Source: Pelomyxa schiedti
Taxonomy: Eukaryota; Evosea; Pelobiontida; Pelomyxidae
DNA length: 64,000 nt
Reading direction: 5' to 3'
NCBI GenBank assembly: GCA_020536535.1
Contig: JAHLWZ010000819.1
Location: 49,168 to 113,167 of the forward strand
Shown here: positions 13,201-27,500 of the stretch, piece by piece
How positions within the stretch are numbered: the first letter of the stretch is position 1
How the letters are laid out: every line of letters begins with the position of its first letter
Made by a program: the position numbers and the translations under genes
The notes under the pieces: model-generated
What the model was told of the DNA's origin: nothing
The model's database searches: none
What the model saw: only the letters and a program-made list of their open reading frames with translations

Positions 13201-14190
13201 ATCAATTGTAACCTTTGTCAGGTAGTGGCAAGACCCAGTCTTAGGGGAATTCCTTGAGTCAGTTGAGGTTGATTGCTCAGTTTCACGCGGTGAGGGACTG
13301 GAAGAGCATGACTCACTCTCTGCCTTAGATGAGGCATCAAGTTCAGTGGGGCTTGTAGTACCATCTGCAGTGACAGGAAAGGTGGCAGGGGTGACAGGTT
13401 TACTTTGCATGCTAGGGTCAACGGAAGACGCCGAATCAGTTTCAACCTCCACCACAGTTTTCGCAGAACAAGCACTAGAAGCAGTGGCAGTGGCCGCAGT
13501 TGCAGTTGCCGCAGTTGAAGTTGTAGTATTAGAATTAGCAGTAGTACTAGAATTAGTAGCAGTGGAAACTGCTGAGGTAGACAACGCAGTAGATGAAGCA
13601 GAAGTCGAAGTTGAAGCAGAAGTAGAAGTAGAAGTAGAAGCAGAGGAGAAAGTGCGGCGAGGACGCCCAGGCCTCTCTATGTACTTGAGGGCGAACCTGT
13701 GGACGAGCTTCCTGGCCTCGGGGGGCACTGGTATGTCCTCCCTGTAGTACGCCCTGGTGACGCCCCTCTTGCGCCACCACCGCCGCAGCCGCACGCGGTT
13801 CCCCGCGATGAGCGGGCAGCACCCGCCGCCGCCCCCGCCGCCCGAGGACGAGCCGCTGGGCGCGAGCGAGGCGAAGGGCGCGGGGCTCACCAGGGTCCGC
13901 GTGATGCCGAGGGCCCCCAGGGCCCCCGGGGGCAGCCGCTCCGGCGAGGAGAAGGAGAAGGGGGCGTACAGCGAGGACGGGGGGAACAGCGGGGGTGGGA
14001 CGTAGGGCGACGAAGACGACGACGACGACGAGGAGGACGACGACGACGACGACGACGAGGAGGACGACGACGACGACGGCGGGGGCGCGGGAGGGGCAGG
14101 CGGTGGCACCGCGCGACGTCGATTATGGGAGGCGAAACGACGATGTGACCGCTGGTGTTGCTGCGAACCACCACCACCGTCCGCCTTCAT
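10251..14190 (-). CDS. Large low-complexity protein with C-terminal MYND zinc finger
   Basis: Start ATG at 14190. The N-terminus carries a run of about 25 serines encoded by GAC/GTC-type repeats, then a basic segment (LRRWWRKRGVTRAYYRED) and Ser/Thr/Ala-rich tracts. Exons then encode a largely helical middle (RWSFAPPYK..., LLITCMNWPDPGHFCFACM, LGRALAVAPRYAGDRAVNLL, SLETMREALFLLMLQHM) that could be HEAT-like. A Gln/Pro/Thr-rich region follows. The C-terminus is a complete MYND finger: CSNCGKQ...CGGC...YCGKECQ, then after a 51-nt intron AHWPIHKLLCKRL. That last exon supplies the final His and Cys, which fixes the stop at 10251. MYND domains bind short proline-rich peptides, often in transcriptional or chromatin complexes. 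The rest matches no family I recognise. Confidence 0.7.
14013..14080. repeat. GAC/GTC trinucleotide tract encoding poly-Ser
   Basis: A near-continuous run of GAC and GAG triplets on the plus strand. On the minus strand it reads as TCG/TCC/CTC codons, giving the polyserine tract of the MYND protein. It is locally GC rich compared with the flanking sequence. Confidence 0.8.
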
Positions 14191-14574
14191 GTTTGCGGGT
14201 TTCTTCTTCTTCGTTTGGGTTTTTTTTTTGTTTTGTTTTGTTTTGTTTTTTTTTGCTTCGCTTGTACGGGAAGGAGAGACTTAGGAATGGATTCTGAAGT
14301 GGAGAACAGTAAGGGATGGTGACGCTCCGAATCTCGTATCGCCCATGATTGCAAAGTAGAATCGGCACCTGATTCTACTTCCCAACAGCCTGTCGAACCA
14401 TCTCTGTAGATTTCGGGGCGAACGTGGCCGAAATTCAGCTTCTCCATTTGGAAGACACGTGGCTCCGGTGTTTAATATTCCCACCCGTGTCACTTTTTTC
14501 ATTTCTCACTGTATCTCGTTACACAATTACAAAAAAACCAAACAGAAAAACAACCTCAAGATCGGCCGGTGTGA
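14191..14574. promoter_or_regulatory. Divergent promoter region, MYND gene / BiP
   Basis: A 384-bp spacer separates the divergent starts of the MYND gene (14190) and BiP (14575). It contains T-rich tracts (14220-14250) next to the MYND start. At 14456-14463 is CACGTGGC, a G-box-like element of the kind used for ER-stress control of BiP in other lineages. A second CGTGG lies near 14421. The link to the unfolded protein response is inference. Confidence 0.3.
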
Positions 14575-16884
<2,310 letters not shown>

Positions 16885-17050
16885 GCGCACAGAGCTACGT
16901 GCAGTTTGTTGTGTCATTCGAATAAATAAAAATATGCATATCATGAACTAGCACGCTTTCTTTTGTTGTCACGGACCGTCTTTTTCGCCTCTTGTTGTGT
17001 GGAAAAAAAGAAAACATAAACGGAAAGGAAAGTGGGCTCAAATGTTTTCT

Positions 17051-18406
<1,356 letters not shown>

Positions 18407-18923
18407 TACTTGTCTATCGCAACGATCTTTTCAACGGCGGTTTGGGTGTCCAAGGGGAATGATGGGAGGGGTCTCGGTGTAGCCCGCAACGCAATAGTAG
18501 AACTTTTGGTTTTTCGGCTTTTCCAGAAAACGACTCGTTCTCGGGCCCTCCTGTGGATCTTTTCTATTCTGGCAAGTCGCTTGACAGTCTCTAGCACAGT
18601 TCGGTCTGGGAGAGCACATTGCGGATGTTATTTCGAGATCCATATTGCCTGTGTACAGGCCATAGGAATGCAAGATACACTTTTTGGGTTTTTACCAGAT
18701 TCCAGGGAAGTAGCTGAACGGGTGTGTACATTCGAGGTGTAAGTTGGTTACACTAACCGCCGAGTATTAGCCCCGACTGCGACTAATTTGATCAAAGTGG
18801 CAGGCATCATAACAAAGGAAAGAAATAGTCAATATTATTTTGTTCCTTCTTTTTTCCCTCAGATCCCCAAGAGCAAGTCACCAGGCAAGATCATAAACAA
18901 CAACAAAAAAAAACGCAAGCGAC
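18407..18923. other. Divergent intergenic region
   Basis: This 517-bp gap lies between the starts of the deaminase (minus) and the GRAM-VASt gene (plus). It holds overlapping open frames of 80-110 codons on both strands, but none has a recognisable domain or good splice context, and I treat them as chance. It presumably carries both promoters. No TATA-like or other clear motif was seen. Confidence 0.5.
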
Positions 18924-21900
18924 ATGTCTGCGACAGGCAGTACTACGATAGGACCACAGCAACCAGCCACAACGACAACGGTTATTACTACTGGTTCGAG
19001 TGTTACCCCTCTACAAGGATCTTGTGCGATTTCCATCCCTGGATCTAACCTCATGTCTGCCTCGAGCATTCTTGGTGTTGTTGGTGGAGTGGGGAGTTTG
19101 TTGCCTACTGGTGGCAGTGGGACTGCAAGTGCGAATGCAAAAGTTATGCCACCTGGCGAAAAGGTTCTCTTTGGTGAGCACTGTCGATTCACTTTGGTCT
19201 TTTACTTATGATGGCAAATTCCCCCCCCAAAAAATAGACTTCTCTTGTGCCTACTTCAAGGCTGGTTTCATGCACCAAGGCCGCATGTATATGTCTGCTA
19301 ATTATGTGGGATTTCAGTCTTCTGTGTTCTCTACTGTATTTTCCTCACTTTTTCCCCCTCATCCTTAAGAGTGATGCAGACTCTTTTGATTGCCATCAAA
19401 GATATTGATTCTATAGCAAAAAGAAACACAGCGCTATTGTTCCCGAATGCTATTGAAATAACGGTTAAAGATCAAAAGCATTTCTTTTCTTCGTTCCTAC
19501 AACGGAATGATGCCTATACGAAGTTGAAGTCCCTAATTAAGGTTTCATTGGCACCTTATTGGTTATCTTCATGACGGATTTGTATTTAGGGAAAACCTCC
19601 TGGAGCTGTAGGGTCTTCAAGTGACTCCAGTGATGGCATTGTATGACCTTCCTCTTTGTTTTATCCTCTCACTCCTCACAGACTGAAGATGAAGAAGACC
19701 AAAGCGCGAAAGAAGATACACCTGAGGTATGTTCGCTCAATGACGTTCAAACGGATCCTAACTTAAAACGAAAAGAAAGCCAACGCAAAGACACATTCCC
19801 GATCGTTGTCAGAGTCCTCACCACCAGCAGCCCAGCTAACTGTAACAAGTCCTGCCATAAACCCAGCTCCTGCAGTCCCTCCAGTTATAGCTCCTTTGAA
19901 TTCCATACCCCAAACACCACAACCAGGACCTGTCCCAATCCCCACAGCAGCAGTCCCAACTTCTGCTGGAGCTGCAGCTCCTATTATCACTGTACCAGTA
20001 CCATCTTCACCGAAACCTACTCCCCTACAACCACCTGTGCCTTCCACTCCAGCCAGTGTAACCCCTGCTCCCCCGTCTTCTCCGACGTTTGCACCTCTAC
20101 AGACACCTCAATCTATTCCCGATTTACCACCGGTGGAGATACCTCGATTAAATGGTGATACATAGGGCCCAATTCATACAACTAATATTACAAATAAACT
20201 CAAAGCTCTTTACGTCTTCTAACTTCAAAAAGGTATAGATATAAGTGGGGCTTGCCCCCATTCGAAATACCGAGAATGGTACACCAACACATATGCCTCC
20301 TGTTTAGAGGACCACCTACCAATTCCCGTCTCCCAAGTATGGCCAATTCTTTTAGCCCAAGGCTGTACTTTTTGGACAACAACTCTGGAGCAGAGCAATA
20401 ACACTGGTGAATTTCTTGCTTTGGGTAGCCTTCCCTAACATTTCTAGAAATACAAATAAGTCCTTGGGTCCGTCATGCTGATGGCTGTTGTAACTCCCGC
20501 TCACTCGATTTCATCACTCCAATCACAAGCAAGCTTACAACAAAAAAACAGGCACCAGTTCATCAAGATCAGATTTGCACCTTCGAAGATGGGTATGCTC
20601 TACGATAGTGTAGAGAAAACGCTCTAATATTTATTTGAAGAGTTTTATCTTTGGAGACAGTTGCGGCCTCACGGGACGTCCCATATGTTGATTGCTTCTT
20701 AGTGCAAAGCTTGGTGCGATTTCTTCCAGCTGACGATGGAGGCTGTGATGTATTTATATATTGTCATATAAATTTTATTAAAAACATGTTCTTTGGTGTT
20801 AAAGGCAAGCATTTCTATTTTCTCCTTTTATCTCACTTTGTTAAGGTCTTGCTGAAAGAACTGCAATTGGTCAATCAAAGGAGTTCTATATAGTATGGAT
20901 GAAGTGTGCCTTGGAGGTAGTACAAACCCACCTGGCCAACCGAGCTTCTTCCAAGGGATTCATCGGGCAAACATCAGTGCTCACTCCTCAGAGTGATAGT
21001 TCAAATGTAGCAGCCGGTGGTGCCCTTCCTGAAATTACTGCAAACCAATCGCAGGGAGCCAATGCGGATCACGCAGATGTAATTGCAGCAACCGCTTGGC
21101 AAGGTCATACAGCGCAACAGCAGCCAGAATTGCGTACTGAACGAACACCCCAAATTGAACCATGGAGGCCAACAGCACCTCCCTCCATCCATCCTGTTTC
21201 AGAAAGTGCCAATGTGCACCACACAAGCTCCCCAGCCGTCAGTACTGCGAGTAGGGTTGGGGGGATTTCAAGACCCTCTAGAACTTCTCCTGGAGCACAG
21301 AAGCCTGAAGAAGGCGGGCTTCTTTCTACGGCAATGAGCTTATTCAATGGTGGAGGAAATTTGATGGTGCCGCGGAACCTAATCATTGCTATCACCCTTA
21401 TGTTTTTATGCTTGATACTTATTTTACATAACAAGGTTTTCCTACTTAATAATGAACCAACTCAATACCCACCCATCAATAGATATCAAACCAAGAGCAT
21501 CAACTTGGATTGATGGCGGAAGCATCTGCACGAACTGACCAAGGTGTTGCACTTGTCAGTGCCTTTTTGGTGTCAATGCAAAACAATGCAAGTTGGAGCA
21601 CGAAGTACTATGAATTTCGAGAGTGGAACAACAGACTACAGTTGGTGCGCTTTCAGTACCCCAAAGGAAAGAAACTTACTTGTTTCATAGGCACAGGAGT
21701 CACTCAAAAGGACCGAACTCCTTTTGAATGAACTGATGGATGAGCTGCACCAGAACTCATTTTTTACAGACTTGGCAGAAACCATACCGTTTTCATCCAT
21801 TCCCTCCTCCAAGACACTACCCCCAAGCCCACGTCACTATGAAGAGGAGCCTTCAGTCTTTGGCTCCCGGCTACTGGTGGTGTGTGTGTTTGTAATTGTT

Positions 21901-21966
21901 GTTGCCCTTGCCTACACAGTTGCCCGGTCTGTACAGAGCAACAAGACCAGCAACAAATCATCATGA
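18924..21966 (+). CDS. GRAM-VASt membrane protein (Aster/GRAMD1/LAM-type sterol transfer)
   Basis: Lipid-transfer protein expected at ER contact sites, where the VASt domain moves sterol between membranes. A Thr/Gly-rich N-terminus leads to a GRAM domain: DFSCAYFKAGFMHQGRMYMS, NYVGFQSSVFST, then LLIAIKDIDSIAKRNTALLF and HFFSSFLQRNDAY. A long Pro-rich linker follows. The VASt domain has EDHLPIPVSQVWPILLAQ, LETVAASRDVPYVDCFLV, CHINFIKNMFFG and ERTAIGQSKEFYIVWM. Two hydrophobic segments follow: IAITLMFLCLILILH, and the tail anchor VVCVFVIVVALAYTVA near the C-terminus. Exons join in phase through all domains, for example VFST to TLLIAIKD across the acceptor at about 19380. Family assignment is firm; sterol as the ligand is inferred from the family. 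Confidence 0.85.
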
Positions 21967-22165
21967 CTCTTAGTATGTGCATAGATAGTATCAGCAAACA
22001 CAGCAAGTGACTTTGCACCACAATTTTTGAGATAAGAATAATTGTAGTTTGTGTGTTTTCTCCTTTTCTCCCACCAGAATTATAATCAACACTTGTTGGC
22101 CCTTGGAAAAAGAAAAAGAAAAGAAACCCAACAAACAACAACGAAACGAAAAACCCGAAGCTACG

Positions 22166-25100
22166 ATGGCTAATTTCAAGCAGCCGGCGCAATGGCGTGA
22201 CTTGCACAAGTTGTTCTTCAATGAACAGCTCATCGATGCCCACGGAGACCCCATTGTGGACATCAAGCTGAACCACTTCGTATTCCCCATGTCGACCCCA
22301 ACGCCTAGTGCCACAGCCACAGCAACAACAACAGCGTCGACCACTACCGCCACTTCTGGGTCAGGGACGGAGAAACCTAGCGAAGTTGACTTCCACGCGT
22401 ACACGATTTCGGCGGCGCTGGTCAATGGCCAGACGGGGCTTCGTGCCAAGAAGCAGTTCGGCCCCGACGACATCACGTACGACAGGCACCCCAAGCTGCG
22501 GGCGCTCGTTCCCCGCTGCTACACAGTCGTCTGCACCGCCCACCAGCCCACAGCCGACGAGGAAACTGAATCCCCAGCACCAACAGCAACGGCAACAGCA
22601 ACAGCGGCGGCGGCGGCGGCGACTACGACGGCAGAAACAGAGGCAGCAAGTGCAAGCAGCAGCGCTGCTGAGGGAGAGGGGGACGGGCTCGGGGGGCTCG
22701 CTGAGAGCGCTGCGGAGGACGCCAAGGCCGCACCGAAAAGGCGTCCGGGTCTGAAGTTCACTATTGTGGGAGAGATCAAGGGCATGCCAAAGTTCACTGG
22801 GCTAAATACTGATGAGGAGGGTGAGTGATGATATTCTATCCCCACATTGGTGTTGTGGAGTATGGAGGCAAGGAGACACAGAGGAGTGGGAAAAACAAAA
22901 TCCTAAAGATTTCCTCTGTCTCTGGCTTCTGTTTGTTTTCTTTGTTGTAACCCTGCTCATTTAATGCTGCTTCATGATCAATTTATTCATATTCTTTGGT
23001 TCCTTATCTCTTTATTCCCTCAGATGAAAGCACTTCCCCGAACCAGCACAGCGAGGAGCATATGTGCAACCGTGGTCTCATTAACCAAGCCTCACATTTC
23101 CTTGTTACAACAAAGGCAAATGGCAAATCTGCTGTGCTTACAGCATTCAAGTTTGAATCAAAGTTGTTTTACATTCTAGGATCTAAGAACACTCACTCGA
23201 TATTGGATGCGACAGATCTTAGTACCCTTGTTGACCAAGTGAAGCTCTTTTCTCACTAACATCCTGTTCATCTATTATAGATTCCAGACAAGCATCCCCT
23301 TGTAAAGGGAATTGCAGTGGTTATCCAGAATCACCTTCTTCAAGTAAAAAACCTCAACAAACTGGAGGTAATAGACAACACCATAAAAATTCATTCAACA
23401 CCAAGTTCAGGAACTGCATGACATTCTGCTAACACATACTCTGTGTGGAGAGTACGAAGACGGTGAACACATTGTCCCTCGTGAAGAACCTCCAAGTGAG
23501 TTGCGCAAATACCATCCCCCTTTTAACGTCTCTGCATGGGAAAAAAAGCCATCAGTTGGTTTGCCCTTTTACCAAAGCGTGGAGAAATGCCTGGAGCTTC
23601 CACTGACAGGTAGAGTTATTGATGTTGTCTTGGTAACAGAGTTACAGGTGCGCTGCCCTCAAGCGTATACAGGGATTTGGGCTGCCTACTGTAGAGTTTG
23701 CACTTCACCCTAAATCAGATCTCGTACAAGAATTTGTAAGACTGAGACGCACACCACACATGGAAGGAGCTGTATGTTAACCAGTCAAATTCTTCTATCC
23801 TTATCTTGATCAGGTTATAGATTTCATGGATCAACAAAAAGATGGAACCTTTACAGTCGTAGAGACGGTGAAATTCAAGAGTGTTTGGTTTGTCATCAGC
23901 ATCTTTTTCTGTTGATACATTGAATTGTTAGGTATATACTCACTAGATGTGTTCGTGAAATTATGAGGGGGGCACTTTCAGTGAAGCGTATTGAGGTTCC
24001 ATGGTACCATAATTTTTCTAATTGCTTAGCCATAAGACTAGGGAATGAGCAATGAGGAACGCATATCTGTCACTATGCAGCGAGTTACAAAGACTCTCCA
24101 CACGAGATCAAGAGACTTCTTACACTTATCAGTAAGCCGCACTAAGTTTGTATCGTTTCCCTTAATCATCACAGCCACCTACTTTAGCTGCGTATGAGGC
24201 GCTTTATAAAAAATTCATCAACTGGTATGTGGGAAAAGGGTACACTGGGCTTGAAATTAACACCAAAGGCAAGAAAAACAATAATATTGAGCGTACTTAC
24301 ACTTTTTTTAAAAAAGGTATGGCTGTAATGTGGACATCCTTCCTGAAGGTTTGCACCCTTTTTTGAAAAAAAAAAAAAAACCAATCTGGTCTGCTTAGGA
24401 GACACACACATCTGATGTCATAGACGAAACTGAGGTTTGTTACTCTCACCTTTTTTTTTGGGTCAATGTTTTTGAAAGGTTGACGCCAACGCTTTTGAAA
24501 ATGATCTTTCCACCACAAAACCTGCCTCCCCAAATACTACTTCAACCAAACCAAGTGAGCCAGCTCCCCCTACAAAGTCATCAGTCGAGCCACATGCAAG
24601 TGCTAAAACAAAAGTAACACCGGAATCCTCAGCAGCAATATCCACTTCCAGTAGCTCGGCTGCCGAAACAGAAACAGCAAGTCCCACTTTCGTGGAGGAT
24701 TCTTTACCAAGATTGCTTGTTACCACACATGGAGTTCCAGGCAATTACCTGTTAACTGCTTTATAACCCGTTTATAACACGTACATCATTCAGCTGATGG
24801 AAAAACTACTCGTGGTACACTGATCGTGGACATGCTAAATAAGCGTGGAATACGTTCCGTTCTGATCGAACAAGACCAGTATGGTGGTGATGGTGCCCAG
24901 ACTTTGAAAGTTTTTACTAGTTTCGCATCGAATCCCTCATATAAAGTAATCTTTCACTTCCTCCACTCACACCAAGACGGATTGTAGGTCATATTCCTTT
25001 CGCGTTGCAATAGCTGTAGGAAACAATATTTCAAGTACTTAGGTACAGAAGGGGTTGAGGTACCAATACTTTTTAACTCAAAAAAAATAGAGGTAGCGAG

Positions 25101-26394
25101 ATCCAAGGGATTGTCTGTTGTTGGCATAATGGCACAAGAAATTATGTCCGAAAAATTACTCCTTGTGAGTATGATGTTTCTCCATTACAATTTCTCACGG
25201 CGTTTAGGTGTGCATGTCCTCGATTCTGACACGTCAAAACCATGGAACAATGAATGCAAGTGACGCAAACTCACTAGCCAAGTAATTTTATTCTTGTGAC
25301 GGATGCCTAATTAAATATTACACATCAGCTACATCATGGTTCTTCTATCGTTTCGTACTGTCTTTGAAACACCAAAAGTGGGCACAGACGTCGACGTTCT
25401 CCACACTTTCAAAGCACTCAATGACTTTGATGTTGACAAAAGTGTACTGGACTTTGTTAAAGGTTATCTTGCTGAAGTCAAGCGAACACCATGGAAGGCA
25501 ACACCCAAACCCCTGGATGTAGTTAAGCAAAAAACAAGTAGGTACCCCTAATAGACTCCTTTCTTTGTTAACACCATTCAATTGGCAGTGATGGGCAGTA
25601 TCAACTACCAAGATCACCGAGTTGTTCTCGAGGAATTGTGCTCGCTACTTGTTGAACAGCTCATTGCTGATAGAGAGTCCCTTCCTTCCACCAGTAAGGT
25701 TGCTGCACCTGCTCCAACAAATTCTTCGAACACCAGAACTATGTGTAAGATGACTTTGGTGTGTGCTTTTATTTTCTAACTTGAGGACAGATTTTGCTGT
25801 AAAGGTACCAGAAGTGGAAAGAAATAAGTTGAGAGAGCTCTGCGAAACTCATGCTGCAGCACACTCTGTCTCACTATCAAATAGTGTAATTCCCTTTCCA
25901 TATTTCCTTTTTGGAGTGAAGTAACATTCCCAAGGTATGGAATGGAGAGCATCTCACTCTTCTTCATCGAAGCTCTTCAGGAACATGTTCCATCCCTTGG
26001 AACTCATTTGTTAATGCCGCAAGTTCTGCCGTTAGGCTAACAGTGCAAGTTCACACCATTGTCCTGGAGCCAAGTGGAGTTGTTGGAATGAAGGCAACAG
26101 TCAAGCACTCCGAACCAAGTGCGAAATGCTTTGGAAGCACCGGCGATGCCGCCGATGCCACTGAACTTGTTGCTTCCGGAATTCCTCACATTACCGGGTA
26201 TGTTTCACATATTTCTTTCACTGTTTTGTTTTGTTTTGTTTTTCTCACTAGAAACTTTTTACAGGTTTCTTCCAAAGGGAGTGAAGCCCTTCCAAACAGT
26301 AGAATACATCAGAAAGGCCAATCCTGCCCTCGTTTTTGCCCTCCCACCTTCACAGGTTGTTACCTTCACGGCCAAAGTTACTGCTTGCTCCTGA
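22166..26394 (+). CDS. Trifunctional tRNA ligase (ligase-kinase-cyclic phosphodiesterase)
   Basis: Joins tRNA halves after intron removal by 3'/5' end healing and sealing. An Ala/Thr-rich N-terminal region precedes the nucleotidyltransferase module: TTKANGKSA (likely adenylated Lys in KANG, near 23113), FYILGSKN, LCGEYEDGEHIVP, GLPTVEF and MEGAVIDF. The kinase module has a Walker A GVPADGKTT, completed across a GC-AG intron at 24741-24793, then IEQDQYGG, VIFLSRCN and ILTRQNHGTM. The C-terminal module has the two HxT motifs of 2H phosphoesterases (GEHLTLLH and IPHITGFLP) and a final PALVFALPP. Domain order equals fungal Trl1 and plant RNL. About 15 introns of 40-100 nt. Individual domain assignments rest on short motifs, but their order and spacing support one another. 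Confidence 0.75.
24741..24793 (+). other. GC-AG intron in the tRNA ligase
   Basis: Exon end CCAG is followed by GCAATT, and the intron ends CATTCAG. Removing these 53 nt is what creates the Walker A motif GVPADGKTT in frame; no GT donor nearby does so. Confidence 0.7.
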
Positions 26395-26706
26395 TCCACA
26401 TTTACCCTGCTGGGCCAAGTGAATTTCAATGACGCCATCCATAAATGTTTCTGGTTTTTACAACACAACTTCTGTGTGGGCGAAAAATTTTGTCAGTATA
26501 ATTTACAGGAAAAAGGATTCCGGCTGTTCCGGCAGTCCTAATGAGTACAAGATCACGTTCACTATTCCTAGTTGGTAACGTGGCGTAGGGCCAGATTTAG
26601 AAAAACAAATCCCCAGTAATCACAATAAAGACCAACTTTTCAGATGGTCTGGCTTTATAAACCACAAACCAATAGCGCTAACTCTTGAAATTAAACAACC
26701 AGTGAA
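26395..26706. other. Intergenic spacer, tRNA ligase to C2 gene
   Basis: A 312-bp gap between co-directional genes. It should contain the 3' UTR of the ligase and the promoter of the C2 gene. I see no open frame, repeat or structured element in it. Confidence 0.5.
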
Positions 26707-27318
26707 ATGTCTCTCTACACACTTAAAGTTGTGCGAGCCTCCAAATTGCGCGCCATGGACGCAAATGGATTCTCTGACCCGTATGCGATGCACTCACTAC
26801 CTTGTGTTCTTCAACCACCTTACCTAAGACTCTTTCTAGGTTTGTGGAGGTACCCACATTCAAAGGAAAGAACAAATGCACCAAGGTCGTGCAGCGCAAC
26901 TTGAATCCAGTGTGGAATGGTAATTGGACCCTCCCCCTCCTCCTCCTTGTTGTTTTCATTTCTCGCATTTCACTCCGCACAAGTCACGCCGTTCTGAAAT
27001 AATCCCAACACAGAGGTATTCCTCGTCAAAGGACCACTTGTACAGTGCGGCGTGTACGACGAGGACCTGGTGTTAGAAAACGACCTCATCGGATATGCCA
27101 ACCTGGACCTTCCATCGCTCGCGGACGGCAAGGAGCACGACATCAGGCTCGTCGGGCCCGACAGCAAGAGGACCATCGACGGCAAGCTCATTGGGCACCT
27201 CTTCGTGGTCGTCGTCAGCGGAGACGCACTGCCGGCAGAGGCAAAAAAGGAAGGTTCCGTACTTGGGAGCATTCTGGGCGGCGGTGCTATCAGTGCTGCG
27301 CTGTCTAGCAGGAATTAG
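26707..27318 (+). CDS. Single C2 domain protein
   Basis: Small protein made almost entirely of one C2 domain, a calcium and phospholipid binding fold. It reads MSLYTLKVVRASKLRAMDAN, then GFSDPY, VEVPTFKGKNKCTKVV, QRNLNPVWNE and VFLVKGPLVQCGVYDEDLVLENDLIGYA. The aspartates of the calcium-binding loops are present (MDANGFSDPY; YDEDLVLEND). The C-terminus is a Gly/Ala-rich segment (GSVLGSILGGGAISAAL). The junction after SDPY is unresolved: no GT donor gives the right frame. A GC-AG intron at about 26785-26828 is one possibility. The last intron is about 26920-27013. Confidence 0.75.
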
Positions 27319-27430
27319 CCGGAGCTAAGCTAGATGGAACTACTACGGCCTGGGATGGATAGGCAATTACATGAAGCTCCTCTAGTTACTACTTACACAG
27401 AGGGCTGGGAATTTCTCTGCCCTATGTGTA

Positions 27431-27483
27431 GTTAACATCCCCCCAAGTTGCAGTTGTGACTTGCAGAAAGGGGGGGTGTTAAC
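27431..27483. repeat. Long inverted repeat between convergent genes
   Basis: Left arm GTTAACATCCCCCC (27431-27444) pairs with right arm GGGGGGGTGTTAAC (27470-27483) at 13 of 14 positions, around a 25-nt loop that itself contains TTGCAG twice. It sits between the stop codons of the C2 gene and the AAA ATPase gene, so it could be a bidirectional 3'-end structure or a small transposon remnant. Confidence 0.7.
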
Positions 27484-27500
27484 GTAAAGTAATTGTAAAA

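Noticed and set aside
18410-18742. 110-codon open frame between the deaminase and the GRAM gene
   Set aside because: No domain, overlaps an antisense frame, and lies where two promoters are expected.
20805-20845. Possible GC-AG intron in the VASt domain (AAAG then GCAAGC)
   Set aside because: A GT donor nine bases upstream (TTTG then GTGTTA) gives the same phase and a better VASt alignment (KNMFFGLAERT).
24247-24317. Possible GC-AG intron in the tRNA ligase (CCAAAG then GCAAGA)
   Set aside because: A strong GTATGT donor at about 24224 gives NWYGCNVDILPE, a better continuation.
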